NCBI RefSeq assembly: GCF_963675165.1
Contig: NC_087380.1
Location: 2,161,803-2,225,802 of the forward strand
Direction: 5' to 3'
Length of the DNA stretch: 64,000 nt
Source of the DNA: Halichondria panicea
Taxonomy: Eukaryota > Porifera > Demospongiae > Suberitida > Halichondriidae
Part shown: positions 1 to 10,708 of the stretch, one piece after another
How positions within the stretch are numbered: the first letter of the stretch is position 1
How the letters are laid out: the number at the start of each line of letters is the position of its first letter
Position numbers and translations under genes: made by a program
Notes under the pieces: model-generated
Databases searched by the model: none
Told to the model about the DNA's origin: nothing
Seen by the model: the letters and a program-made list of their open reading frames with translations, nothing else

Positions 1-476
1 TGCTAGGATTGGCCAGGGGAACCACAAAAAAGCGTGGAAACAAGAAATCCGACGAGAGCATAACTCCAATCCGTTACAACGTCATAAACATGTACAATAC
101 ATAGTATATAGACTGTGTTCCAGATCCATCTACCAGCTTCCATCCACCACATCATTCCATGCAGGTCACCAGTACGGTCCGTGCATGTTACTACGCATGG
201 ATGGACTGTGTGTACCTGTGCTCAACACTGCATGTATTAGGAACATTAATTCATCACAAATCATCATGATTATATGCCCGCACATTCCAAAATGGATGTA
301 TAATAAAAGGATTGGTCATCACCCACCAGTAAAAATTGCGTATTTATATTATATTGGCCGGGAAAACATGGAAAACTACCAGTACATGTGATTGATGTTG
401 TAACGGATTGGAGTTATGCTCTCGTCGGATTTCTTGTTTCCACGCTTTTTTGTGGTTCCCCTGGCCAATCATAGCA
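1..476. mobile_element. MITE-like element with ~80-bp terminal inverted repeats
   Basis: The first ~80 bases reappear as their reverse complement at 397-476 (ends TGCTAGGATTGGCCAGGGGA and the matching TCCCCTGGCCAATCATAGCA). The interior has no credible transposase frame, so this is a non-autonomous inverted-repeat element. It lies just upstream of the last exon of gene A, presumably in its intron. The left end coincides with the window edge, so the true terminus may lie outside. Confidence 0.8.
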
Positions 477-664
477 ATTTTCACATTGAAATGTTTTTCT
501 AGTCGGATAAACACAGTGCTAGCTATCTGAGTACACACAGAACAACAGACTGACTGACCGACTATATACTATAAAACTCGTGGCGCCGTGGCGCACCTCG
601 GGTTAATTATGTATCTCTCTACTGTTCTGAATTTGTTAACTATATCTACATTTCCCCTCCTCAG

Positions 665-1043
665 ACATGACCTACCACCAGTGTCGCTAAAGGGTGTGGT
701 CAGTACTGGTGAGATACAATCATACGAGATAATGGAAATGGGTCACGAATACGAGGAAGTGTCCAAGTTCCAACGAGCCGTTGGTGGAACACCACCCTTA
801 CATACAAGTGGCTCCGAAAGCAAGTATGTTATAAAAACTGAGTCATCACCACCCACTCCACCCACTCCACTCACTCCACAACCCTCACAAGCGACTAACG
901 CTACTGGAAACGATACTGAGTTTACAGCGTGCGTTGCTTACAGCAGTGCACGACCACCCACAGTCGCCCCCCACATCCCACCAGCTTATGAACTAATACC
1001 CAATCCCCTGTATGCTACTGTTGACTATTTGCATATTGTATAA
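665..1043 (+). CDS. Gene A, last exon: cytoplasmic tail with YxxPhi motifs (partial gene)
   Basis: This is the terminal exon of a receptor whose upstream exons lie outside the window. It follows a CCTCCTCAG acceptor and enters in phase 2, exactly like the tails of genes B (10369) and D (31482), to which it is clearly related (shared LPPVSLKGVVSTGE start). The ~125-residue tail is Pro/Thr/Ser-rich in the middle. It carries tyrosines in SYEIM, EYEEV, AYELI and PLYATV contexts. YEIM fits the YxxM consensus bound by PI3K p85 SH2 domains, and YEEV resembles Src-family SH2 ligands. Only this copy keeps the last ~20 residues with AYELI and PLYATV; B and D are shifted out of that frame. No kinase or phosphatase domain is present, so signalling would need a partner. 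Function is inferred from motifs only. Confidence 0.8.
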
Positions 1044-1285
1044 TCTTGTCTAATGTTTTTGCTTGCATGCATTTCATTTCATTTTACATGGCATTGTCAT
1101 CAATTTTACGCATCCTTGCTATTTGCATGGACTCTACCCAACAACTGTGGATTATCATGCCATGTCGTTGAATGTGGTGGTTATTAGCCGCTAAGAACTC
1201 ATAGCCTCATCTACCATTTGAAAAGCCGTTCTGGTGACAAAAAGTAAATGTGTGGCCTGGTGGCAGAGGAAGATAGCCAGTGTCA

Positions 1286-1434
1286 ATTAAAATCTGCTTC
1301 CGGATGACTTTAAAATTGCATATCGATCGTCTATTCTTTCTTTGTTACCTCCAACCACAGTGAAGTTTACAAGGGAGGAGGTACTAAAGAAAGATTAGAT
1401 GATAGGAAAATGTCCTCCGGAAGCAGATTTTAAC
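1286..1434. repeat. Small inverted-repeat (hairpin) element
   Basis: AAAATCTGCTTCCGGA near 1288 is mirrored by TCCGGAAGCAGATTTT near 1416-1431, with further inner complementarity (TTCTTTCTTTGTTACC against GGTACTAAAGAAAG). No coding potential. It lies in the spacer between genes A and B. Confidence 0.6.
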
Positions 1435-1479
1435 TTTGACCTTGTGACTATCCAGTATCCTGCATATAGCCATCTCTGA

Positions 1480-1560
1480 TTTGAGAGGATGACCCTCGGA
1501 GAGTGGGAGGGGAAAACCAGAGACCACTATATATACGTACCACCCACAGGTATATAGGCA
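1480..1560 (+). pseudogene. Relic of the proline-rich exon of the SH2-type gene
   Basis: GAGAGGATGACCCTCGGAGA and the following bases match the exon at 54030-54183 (KRPPPLRED region), but an extra base breaks the frame. It is one of several leftovers of the same gene scattered between receptor genes, showing that this spacer derives from the same duplication unit. Confidence 0.6.
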
Positions 1561-1982
1561 AAACTAGCTGAGCCAGTGCAAAAGTGACGGTTCGCGAGTG
1601 CGAGTACAAATCTAACGGAGGATCATTGAGAACGGAACTGTGTCCCTCCTAGGGATCTTTGGAGTGTGCATTGTAATAAGTTTTGAGTTTCATACCACAT
1701 GACTATTAGAAAACACAGTAATTATATAGCATAACTACAATACTACAAGCTTACACTATATGTAACTTACATATATTGCCAGCCCTTTCTTTCTATGGAT
1801 GAACCCAAACATACTTAATATCATGAGTCAACCAACATCTCTCTTGAGTGTATAGTCGGCTATACTGAGTATCCCTGTCAGCTTCACTTCAGCCCCACTC
1901 TACCGTATACATATACTATTTCTTACCATTTCAACCACTGTACACATATAGCTACAGCTGTTTACTAGTACTTGTGGGTGCA

Positions 1983-2231
<249 letters not shown>

Positions 2232-2244
2232 TTGCTTTCAATCT

Positions 2245-2375
2245 GATAGAGTACTTTAGTGTTTATTGTGAGCATTGCTTGTTGTGTTGTCCTGAGACAA
2301 TGTTTGTCCACATCTCAATAGCCTAGGGCTGTGATAGTTTAGGAACTCTAGCAAATGGTGCATGTTGCCTTTGTT
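2245..2375. repeat. Repeated intergenic spacer block (copy 1)
   Basis: The stretch containing TTATTGTGAGCATTGCTTGT and the later CTCTAGCAAATGGTGCATGT recurs near 11015-11150, 17755-17875, 34480-34610 and 54690-54840. It is a non-coding part of the duplicated receptor unit. I see no function in it. Confidence 0.7.
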
Positions 2376-2493
2376 TCATTTATCTGTTAACATGCAATAT
2401 GTGTGAAGTACATACAAAGTCTTGCATTGAAATGTATCAGATTCTAAATAATTGTGGGTGACTATATTTACATCGGTCATAGCATTCCCCCGT

Positions 2494-2690
2494 ACAGAGA
2501 TGGAGGCAGGTTCAAGAGGATCCTTGTGTATAGAGACCCTGCTGGGGGTACGGATTTGCATGACTATATTCGAATTTGACTCTCTGCTCAGTAGCTACCA
2601 CCAACACGACAGAGAAACACAACCCTGAACTGGAGACAATGCTTAGCTAGATACCCTGCATTCCATGTGGACAGGGGCCGTTAGTAACTG
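2494..2690 (+). pseudogene. Degenerate SH2 C-terminal-half exon (copy 1)
   Basis: This block aligns with the intact exon at 56050-56239, which encodes the C-terminal half of an SH2 domain. It keeps a recognisable GGCAGGTTCAAGAGGATCC start and the ACACAACCCTGAACTGGAGA segment. Indels around the GGYGF codons and an extra GCTAGA before the YPAF segment destroy the frame. It ends about 400 bp before the start of gene B, the same place its relatives occupy before genes D, E and F. Confidence 0.7.
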
Positions 2691-2731
2691 AACTAGCAGC
2701 TGTACAGTATTGTATGTGTATAGTGTAGGAT

Positions 2732-2952
2732 TACCGTATAGCGTGTAATTTTCGTGGGGCAAAATATTCGTGGTTTTCGTGGTTGGAGGTCTGACCACGA
2801 ATATTTTACCCACAAATGAAGCGACCTTGCCTATACCTTCACCTGCAGTGCTGCCAGTGCAAGCTCCAACCACGAAAATATTACCCACGAAATGTCTCAA
2901 TATTGCTGAACCACGAATATTTTGTCCCCCGAAAATTACCCGCTATACGGTA
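2732..2952. mobile_element. MITE with TACCGTATAGCG termini
   Basis: The ends TACCGTATAGCGTGTAATTT and the reverse complement at 2926-2952 (GAAAATTACCCGCTATACGG) form ~28-bp inverted repeats. Internal TTCGTGG blocks repeat in both orientations. Non-coding. It sits immediately 5' of gene B and could supply promoter sequence, though nothing shows this. Confidence 0.75.
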
Positions 2953-3099
2953 TCTTTCTGTGTTCATGTGATGTATGTATGTGGGTGCATGCACACTTTT
3001 GATGTGTGGAAATTCATTGCAATGATAATTTCAGACTTACTGTTGTCACTGAGATCACTCAACTATAATTTGGAGCATGCATGCATGAACACAACCAAC

Positions 3100-3181
3100 A
3101 TGAAGAAGTTACAAGGTGACTGTGTCTCTTGGCTGGTCCTTTTGATTGGAGTTGCTCAGCTCCTACTAGTGTGTGGAGAGG
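3100..3181 (+). CDS. Gene B exon 1: signal peptide
   Basis: It begins [15 protein letters not shown] and continues through a hydrophobic core ending VCGEG, a typical N-terminal signal peptide. The start was chosen because this ATG and the next ~27 codons are conserved in genes C, D, E and F, whereas sequence upstream is not. The exon ends in phase 1 at a GTATGT donor, matching the phase of all following ectodomain exons. Confidence 0.85.
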
Positions 3182-6100
3182 GTATGTTAACTTATGACCT
3201 CTGCCAGCAATATTCACTATTGATTTCATCCACGATCTCCTTCCAGTTGTGTGCCTGTCTCTCCCTCCCCTGAACAATGGAACAGTCTCATACAGCGACT
3301 TAACACTGGGTCTGAACACTATGGCCACCTACACCTGTATCCCTGGCTACACTCTCAATGGAAATAGTACCAGGACTTGTGGGAATGTTGGAGAGTGGAG
3401 TGGGTTTTCTCCATATTGTCAGCGTAAGTGGAACTGTTTGTGTACAGTACATCCAGTCTAGAGACTAGAAGACCAATATAATTATAGTTGTACTGTATCT
3501 CAAGATTGGAAGAAATTGTGCTGATACCGTAAAAGAATAAGCTACAACATAGATCTAGAGCACTAAAGTGCAAACCCCTGGCATGATTATAAAGAAACCA
3601 GATAGTCAGTGGCGTGTAAAATGGGGGCTTTGGGGGCTTGAGCACCCCCCTGTCCTCCCAGACAACCATGAAACTAATCCTATCACTCATGCAGTAGTTA
3701 GCTATAGCTAGCTAACTGTGCAGCTCCAAAGGTAGAGTAAGTCGCCAAACTCCGTCAGACATCAAAGTGCGTCAGGTAAAAGGGCGTGTAACGCACAAAC
3801 AAAACAAGACTGAGTCAAACTAATTACACACACTAACAGATGGCCATGGGCCTATTATCCAGCGAAAACTTAAATAGGCCAAGTCGCTTCCAGTCAGAAC
3901 AGTGATAACTTGAAAAAAACCACCGAATTTTTCGATTTTTGTCAGAATGTACCGATCGCCGTTTTTGCCAAACTACACAGCTAGAGCTAACTGACACAAG
4001 CTGAGTACAATCTAGATAGAGTGCAGTACAGAGTGGAGCAATTCCCAGAATCAGGCGACCCTGCAAAGCAGAGCTACACTTGTTTCTTTGTGAGGTTGTA
4101 AAGTGCTGAGTCAGCAATATTCTAGCTATAAGCGCTAATGGTATATAGCGCTTATAACTTTAGGCGCTATTATACTAGCGCTTATAGCCAGAATATTGCT
4201 GACTCAGCACTTTACAACCTCACAAAGAAACAAGTGTAGCTCTGCTTTGCAGGGTCGCCTGATTCTGGGAATTGCTCCACTCTGTACTGCACTCTATCTA
4301 AATTGTACTCAGCTTGTGTCAGTTAGTTCTAGCTGTGTAGTTTTTCAAAAACGGCGATCGGTACGTTCTGACAAAAATCGAAAAATTCGGTGGTTTTTTT
4401 CAAGTTATCACTGCTCGGACTGGAAGCGACCTGGCCTATCTAAGTTTTCGCTGGATAATAGGCCCATGGCCATCTGTTAGTGTGTGTAATTAGTTTGACT
4501 CAGTCTTGTTTTGTTTGTGCGTTACACGCCCTTTTACCTGATGCACTTTGATGTCTGACGGAGTTCGACGACTTACTCTACGTACGTGCAGCCATAGATA
4601 CTGTACACTCCGTGGATGTGAAACGTAGGTAGTATACGGGTAGATTACGGAGTATTCGTGTTCACTCACTGCAACGGCACCCAGCTGCAGAAATGGACAC
4701 TTTTAGTGTTGTTTTTCTTGCACAGCTGCGCACTTGTGGCTTCAGTTGAGGAGAAGGCTTGCTGTACTCGTAGGTGGGAGGTAAGTCTATCATAGAGCAT
4801 GTATATTGAGCCTACATTATTAGTGGATAGCCTTTTGGAACTCATTTTTGTCTGTAACTTACTAGGTGACAAGTTTGTGGTTAGGCGATCTTTGGTTGGG
4901 TTTATGGTTGGAACATTTCGCTTTGCTTTCCTGTTAGTCTATGAAGTGAAGTACTGGGAGAATGTGTTCAGCACTTAAGGAAATGTATAAGGCTAGCAGA
5001 AAACTGAATGATAGGTCAAAAATAGGTGTTCAACAGTACCTATCTTGTGGTTAGGCAATCTTGCCAACAAAAAGCTCCATCACTTAAATGATGTGGTCAT
5101 TCAATAATATAGATGTCCTTATACCAGGAGAATCTATTTTGACCCTCAGTAAATGTTTTGTTATTTCAGGAAAGCGTGTCTTTTTGTGGTGAACATGTTT
5201 ACTCATACAAATGTACTGTATGATGATAATGCATACATGATCGTACAACAGCGGCCTGAGTAAATTATTATTACTAACATACTTTTTTAATTTAGGTAAT
5301 GCTCTATCACCAAAGGAAGCGGAAAGGAGCATAATTATTCCCTGATGCAAGACTAACAAACAAGTGTACGAGCACAAGTAGCGATAAGACGAAGAAGAAT
5401 CCTCCTTCAACTTTAAATCAGTTTTAGTGGTCCATTTAGTTGTCTATTACTAAGTCTATCTCCGTGCATGGATGCCTGCCTATATAATATTCTGTGTGCA
5501 TACATGCTGTGCTATATATACAATGTCATCACAAAAATTAAGTCAGCAGTGTACATGTAGCTAGATCAGGTTCCAATATGATTTCTGCATTTCCACTTTC
5601 ATTCATGAACATCTCTCTTGGCTCTCCCTGCGCAGAGAATCAGTTAGCACTGGAAGAACTTGGACTGGGAGCTTCAGTTATCCTATCACTCACACGTAGT
5701 TACTGTTATTATTGTATCCATGCAGTAGATTCCGTATACTATAGGGAATTTCGGATACTCGGTCCGTGTCATCCGTTGCAATGAGTGTTTCAGGACTTTT
5801 GGTAGTGGGCGGAAGTGTTTCACATCCACGGAGTGTACAGTATCTATGGTGCAGCTTTCTATCTCGATTACAAGTCATGACCACGCCCAATTGAGCATGC
5901 GCAATCAGCATTGCCATATTCCAATGTTGTTATGTAATGCATAATAGCTGATCAAGATCCTCTGCACTCTCCCAGTCACCTCTTGCTCCACTGAGAGATT
6001 TTGAGAAGCAATGACTAACACTAGAGTGACTGGACATCCCCATTGCAGTGGTTGACCAGTTTACTAGGATGTACCCCAGAAGAATAGTGATTGGAGATCC

Positions 6101-9100
6101 TACAAGATGACTGACTCATACTTGATACTCTTATTTAATATCACGCTATGCATGTAAAAGACGCGCCGCAATAAATGTGGGGGCGTAAAATCGCGCACTA
6201 TGCACGCGGCGGCCCTATTTTTTTCTGTGCTCTTGAGCACCTCCCTGCTTCAATCTCTAGAAACGCCCCTGATATAGTGATATATAAATGCAGTGCATAT
6301 GTGATGCAATCTGAGAAAAGAGTTTACATATGTTTCAAACAATATGTATAGACATAGGACTGACTGATCCTCCCACCTGCTCTGACCTAACTAATCCGAC
6401 CAATGGAATGATCAACTACAATAATATGGGGACTGTTAGTATGAGACCAGTGGGAACTGTGGCCACCTTCACCTGTGACACTGGCTACATTCTCGATGGA
6501 AACCCCACTAGGACTTGTGGGAGTGATGGAGTGTGGAGTGTGTCAGCTCCTATTTGTCTGCGTAAGTGAAATGGGATTTCGTACAATACAATTTTTTTAA
6601 ATTCTAATTACCCATCTAGAAAAACTGATTTGTTCTGACCTCACTCTCACCAATGGATACGTTACCTATGGCAGTGATAGATCTACTGACAACAGACCAG
6701 TGAACACTGTAGCTTTCTTCCACTGTAATCCTGGCTACACCCTCAATCTCACTGGAGGGAGCTTGCTCAGGGTCTGTATGAGTAGAGGGATCTGGAGTGG
6801 GTCAACTCCAACTTGTCAATGTGAGCTCAGTAAACTCTATATATTCAAAGTTTCAAACAATTGGGTATAGACATAGGACTGACTGATCCTCCACCCACCA
6901 CCTGTTCTGACCTGACTAATCCAACCAATGGAATGATTGGCTACAATATGGGGACTAGTAGTCAGAGACCACTGGATACTATGGCCATCTATACCTGTGA
7001 TACTGGCTACACTCTCAATCATGATACCACACGCAGGGTCTGTGTGAGTGGAGGGATCTGGACTGGGTCAGCTCCAACCTGTCAAAGTTAGTAGTGAAGT
7101 ATATTATTACATGTACAATCATTCAATGAGCAAGTCATTAATAACCTATACAGCCATTGAGTGTCCTCCTCTACCAACCATTACCAATGGTATGATCTCC
7201 TACTCTCCTGATGTCACCCCTGACTATGACCTGGGAACTGAGGCAACCTACACTTGTGAGGCTGGGTTCTATCTTGAGGGTAATGAGGTACGTGTGTGTA
7301 TGGATGATGATGGAATGGACGCCATTGGAGTGTAGAGTGATCAGGAGCCAAGCTGTGTTCGTAAGTTATCAGCGAAAGTGTAATTCATTTGTACTGTACG
7401 AACCGGAAGAACATACATACACATTATTATAGTGCTTGTCAAAGAGAGTTTTGTAGCTCCATAAAAAGTTATATACATGTATGTAGGACCGACTGCTGCT
7501 CCATCCACCACATGCTCTGACCTGACTAAACCAACCAATGGAATGATTGCCTACAATATCGAGACTAATAGTCTGAGACCAGTGGACACTGTGGCCACCT
7601 ACACCTGTGACACTGGCTACACTCTCAATGGAGACACTACCAGGGCTTGTGAGAGTGGTGGAATGTGGAGTGGGTCAGCTCCAGTGTGTCAGTGTAAGTG
7701 GAATGAATTTTCCGTTTTTCATGTTATGTATGGATTCTCATACAGAGATACTCTGTTCCGACCTCACTCTCATCAATGGAAACATTGTCTACAATGTTGG
7801 ATCCCCTGACAACAGACTTATCTTCTCTACAGCTACCTACAGCTGCAATCCTGGCTACACTATCACTGGAGGGAGCACTACTAGGGTCTGTGTGAGTGGA
7901 GGGATCTGGACTGGGTCAGCTCCAACCTGTCAAAGTTAGTAGCAACATTACATGTACAATCATTCAATGAGCAAGTCATTAATAACCTATACAGCTATTG
8001 AGTGTCCTCCTCTACCGACCATTACCAATGGTATGATCTCCTACTCTCCTGATGTCACCCCTGACTATGACCTGGGAACTGAGGCAACCTACACTTGTGA
8101 GGCTGGGTTCTATCTTGAGGGTAATGAGGTACGAGTGTGTATGGATGATGATGGAATGGACGCCATTGGAGGGTGGAGTGGTCGGGAGCCAAGCTGTGTC
8201 CGTAAGTTGTACTCTGTATAATTATTAGTGTTGGTTGATGTGTTTTCTTGTCATGTGGTATTATTACTCTTTATAATTATTATCACAGTCATCACTTGTC
8301 CCCGTCTCCCTGATCATACCCACACTTCAATAACCTACTCTACTGACACCACACCACCTTTCACCATTGGAACACGAGCAATGTACACCATCAACTGTCC
8401 TGAGGGCATGGAGAGAGACGGAGGAGATGATGTGAGGACTTGTACTAGTGATGGCAATAGTATCATAGGGGTGTGGAATGGATCTGCTCCAACCTGTACA
8501 GGTAATTATCTTATACATGTGTACGACAAATGATTGCTTAAGTTTGCTTTTTCCTATAGCTCAGAAGGTGTATCTATCTCATGGGAACACACACTACTAT
8601 GCCAACAACACTGCAGTCATCATTTCAACCATTATGACAACAAATGACACATCCTTGACCTGTCACACTGACTCAACCACCTGCTGTAGAGGTGTTGACA
8701 ATCCAGTGAGATCTAATGGTTTCGGAGAATGGTTTTTTCCTATTGGAGAGAGTATTGCTCGGAACAGTGTCACTGGTGATGGGTTTTATTGGACAAGATT
8801 CTATCAAGCTATCAGACTGTATCGTCAAGGTGATACCCAGACTCCACTGGGAACCTACTGCTGTAGAATACCTTACAATACTGGAGAGATGAGGACATTC
8901 TGTGCTAGTCTTGTTGGTGAATATCTGCTTAGCATGCATGGCATCATTCTAGGCATCATTCTAGGCTATAAAATTATAGTGGTAATATAGAGTCGTGTGG
9001 CTGAAAACATGGCTTATATATTATTCAGTGTAAATAATTGATAATCCTTCTCAGCAACACAATGTGACCCACTGATAAATACTCCTGATAATGGAAATGT

Positions 9101-10708
9101 GATTTACTCAAATCAATTGGACGATGGCAAGTACACCTTTGGAACCGTAGCCACATACACCTGCTCTCCCGGCTATGGTCTGAGAAGTATAGAGAATCGA
9201 ACATGCATCACTGTTGATGATGGAGGTACAGTCGGGATATTCAGTGGAAGTGAACCAACTTGTGATCGTGAGTTAGCTGAATAAATGAGGGATTAGTTGA
9301 CAAACTTTGTAATATTAACGGCAATTACTTTCTTCTACAGCCATTGAGTGTCCTCCTCTACCGACTATTACCAATGGCATGATCTCCTACTCTCCTGATG
9401 TCACCCCTGACTATGACCTGGGAACTAATGCAACCTACACTTGTGAGGCTGGGTTCTATCTTGAGGATAATGGTATACGAATGTGTGTTGATGATAATAG
9501 AATGGACGCCATTGGAGTGTGGAGTGGTCGGGAGGCAAGCTGTGTCTGTAAGTTATCAGCAGAAGCAGTTACAGCATAGGAATATTTGCCACTATTATTT
9601 TTAGCTAGTATACTGCATGTCCCTCTGTACGTCCTTGATCATAATTATACGTAAGTTGCAAAATGTCAGAACAATTGATTGACTAACTGTTTATCATTTT
9701 CCCAGCCGTCCCCCCTCCTGTACGTTCAGTGTTATTCCAGCTCAGACTCACCAACATCAACAACTGTCCTGACTGGGTGGTGAGTGCTAAGAATTTCCTA
9801 AAGCAAACAGTACTGTTTCTCTCTCTACAGGACCAGGATGGGAGGATAGAAGCTGTGATGAGCACATTTGCTGCCGAGGTGGAGAGTCACTGTGGGTGTG
9901 GTTTCTCAAGCATGGTCATGACTGCCCCTCTCTTCCGCTGCTTCCCTGGGTCGGACAGAGCTGTTACATTCCGAGCCACTCTAACCGATTCCAGGCTCCT
10001 CACTCCCATACAAGACTGGATACAAAGCAATGGATTCATTCCCATTCAGAATGTACTGATTGAAATGGACAAGTCTTGTCCAGTACAGATATTGAGCCAT
10101 ACAGACACAGAGTGCACCAATCAGCCTACAGCTGCAGGGAGCAGTGACATAGCCGCTGTGGTCGGTGGAGTGGTGGGAGTGATCATTGTGGTTGTGGTGG
10201 GCGTTGTCATCATAGTGATTGCTGTACTGTTGTTCAAAAGCAGGAGAGAGAATTCGAAGCTGACCGTCCACAGTAGAACAAAGTGAGTCAATAAATTTAA
10301 ATTTTTTGTTACTCTACCGTAAAAAGATTCTGAATTCTCCATACAATAATCTTACATTCCTCCCCCAGGCATGACCTACCACCACCAGTATCGCTAAAGG
10401 GTGTGGTCAGTACTGGTGAGACACAACCATACGAGATGATTGAAATGGGTCACGAATACGAGGAAGTGTCCAAGTTCCAACAGGCCGTCGGTGGAGAGTA
10501 TGACATCATTGGAGCACCCTCACAGACAACTGGCTCCGAGAGCAAGACTCCTATAAAGACTGAGTTGCTACTGCCCACTCCACCCACTCCACCCACTCCA
10601 CAACCCTCACAAGCGACTAAAGCTCCCGGAAATGATATTGAGTTTACAGAGTGCGTTGCTTACAGCACGACCACCCACAGTCGCCCCCCACAGTCCACAA
10701 GCTTGTGA
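3100..10708 (+). CDS. Gene B: CCP/Ig-like single-pass receptor with tyrosine-motif tail
   Basis: Sixteen exons can be placed by GT-AG sites and homology: 3100-3181, 3247-3423, 6358-6561, 6620-6820, 6877-7086, 7154-7360, 7487-7693, 7746-7934, 7995-8201, 8289-8501, 8560-8916, 9055-9267, 9341-9547, 9706-9779, 9831-10282, 10369-10708. The order is signal peptide, nine CCP domains, one Ig-like domain, two CCP domains, a membrane-proximal cysteine domain, a transmembrane helix and a cytoplasmic tail. All ectodomain exons up to 9547 are phase 1-1, so any can be skipped without a frame change. Exon 7154-7360 has an in-frame TAG, so the full-length product needs that exon skipped, or the gene is a recent pseudogene, or the base is wrong. 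Unlike C, D and F it lacks the Ig-like exon after the signal peptide. It is likely a cell-surface recognition receptor; the ligand is unknown. Confidence 0.75.
3247..3423 (+). CDS. Gene B exon 2: CCP domain
   Basis: A CCP/sushi domain of about 59 residues with the four expected cysteines, the LPPLNNGTVSY start, TYTCIPGYTLNG centre and Trp before the last Cys (GEWSG). Close relatives occupy the same early position in genes C (12340), D (19392) and F (57036). Confidence 0.88.
3732..4581. mobile_element. Large fold-back (palindromic) element in gene B intron 2
   Basis: Two arms of about 400 bp, 3732-4130 and 4180-4581, are near-perfect reverse complements (GTAGAGTAAGTCG at the left, CGACTTACTCTAC at the right) around a short centre near 4155. 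Near-identical peptides read from the two strands (3833-4117 and 4196-4480) are a by-product of the palindrome. No transposase is encoded. Confidence 0.9.
4584..5855. mobile_element. TIR element of ~1.27 kb in gene B intron 2
   Basis: CCATAGATACTGTACACTCC at 4592 is mirrored by GGAGTGTACAGTATCTATGG ending at 5850, about 38 bp of inverted repeat. The inside has only short frames that match nothing I recognise. It directly follows the fold-back element, so the two may have moved together. The remaining intron, 5856-6357, shows no feature I can name apart from a GC-rich stretch near 6160-6210. Confidence 0.7.
6358..8501 (+). CDS. Gene B exons 3-10: eight CCP domains
   Basis: Exons 6358-6561, 6620-6820, 6877-7086, 7154-7360, 7487-7693, 7746-7934, 7995-8201 and 8289-8501 each encode one CCP domain and are separated by introns of 50-130 bp. 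Three subtypes alternate. One is short, starting TCSDLTNPTNGM. One is longer, starting IECPPLPTITNGM with a VCMDDDGMDAIG insert before the Trp. The last is CPRLPDHTHTSITY with an acidic GGDDVRTC insert. 7154-7360 and 7995-8201 are near-identical duplicates, but the first has a TAG in place of the conserved Trp codon. CCP domains usually bind proteins or glycans; no ligand is suggested by sequence. Confidence 0.85.
7154..7360 (+). pseudogene. CCP exon with in-frame stop (TAG for Trp)
   Basis: The codon run GGA GTG TAG AGT at 7327-7338 replaces GGA GGG TGG AGT of the sister exon at 7995-8201. Acceptor (CTATACAG) and donor (GTAAGT) are intact. Because the exon is phase 1-1, skipping it would restore a full product. 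Otherwise gene B would give a short secreted CCP protein or be a pseudogene. Confidence 0.85.
8560..8916 (+). CDS. Gene B exon 11: cysteine-rich Ig-like domain
   Basis: About 119 residues with an Ig-V-like skeleton: B-strand Cys in [14 protein letters not shown]-strand Trp in GEWFFP, and F-strand Cys in GTYCCRIP, followed by FCASL. Two adjacent Cys pairs (CC) are unusual for Ig domains and are shared by all copies in the window (11925, 18965, 25813, 36914, 44132, 56562). Ig assignment is by pattern only. Confidence 0.7.
9055..9547 (+). CDS. Gene B exons 12-13: two CCP domains
   Basis: Exons 9055-9267 (CDPLINTPDNGNVIY start, Gly-rich DDGGTVG insert) and 9341-9547 (IECPPLPTITNGM subtype) close the ectodomain repeats. 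The first has its nearest relative at 59955 in gene F. Confidence 0.85.
9706..10282 (+). CDS. Gene B exons 14-15: membrane-proximal Cys domain and TM helix
   Basis: Exons 9706-9779 and 9831-10282 meet in phase 0. They encode a ~110-residue extracellular domain with motifs RLTNINNCPDWV, VESHCGCGFSSMV and RCFPGSDRAVTFRATL, ending LIEMDKSCPV. I do not recognise a named family; position and size recall SEA-type domains, but the cysteines argue against that. A hydrophobic run from IAAVVGGVV to IAVLLF follows, then basic KSRRE, so the N-terminus is outside. The 51-bp intron between the exons has no stop and is a multiple of three, so its retention would add 17 residues. Gene D has the same pair at 30792-31406. 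Confidence 0.8.
10369..10708 (+). CDS. Gene B exon 16: cytoplasmic tail
   Basis: Phase-2 terminal exon homologous to 665-1043. Tyrosine motifs PYEMI, EYEEV and EYDII precede a TPPTPPTP proline stretch. A net two-base loss relative to gene A, just after codons for CVAYS, changes the frame, and translation stops after HSRPPQSTSL. The A-specific AYELI and PLYATV motifs are therefore lost. Confidence 0.85.

Noticed and set aside
3833-4480. Two almost identical 94-residue frames on opposite strands
   Set aside because: They are the two arms of one palindrome; no family resemblance and no splice context.
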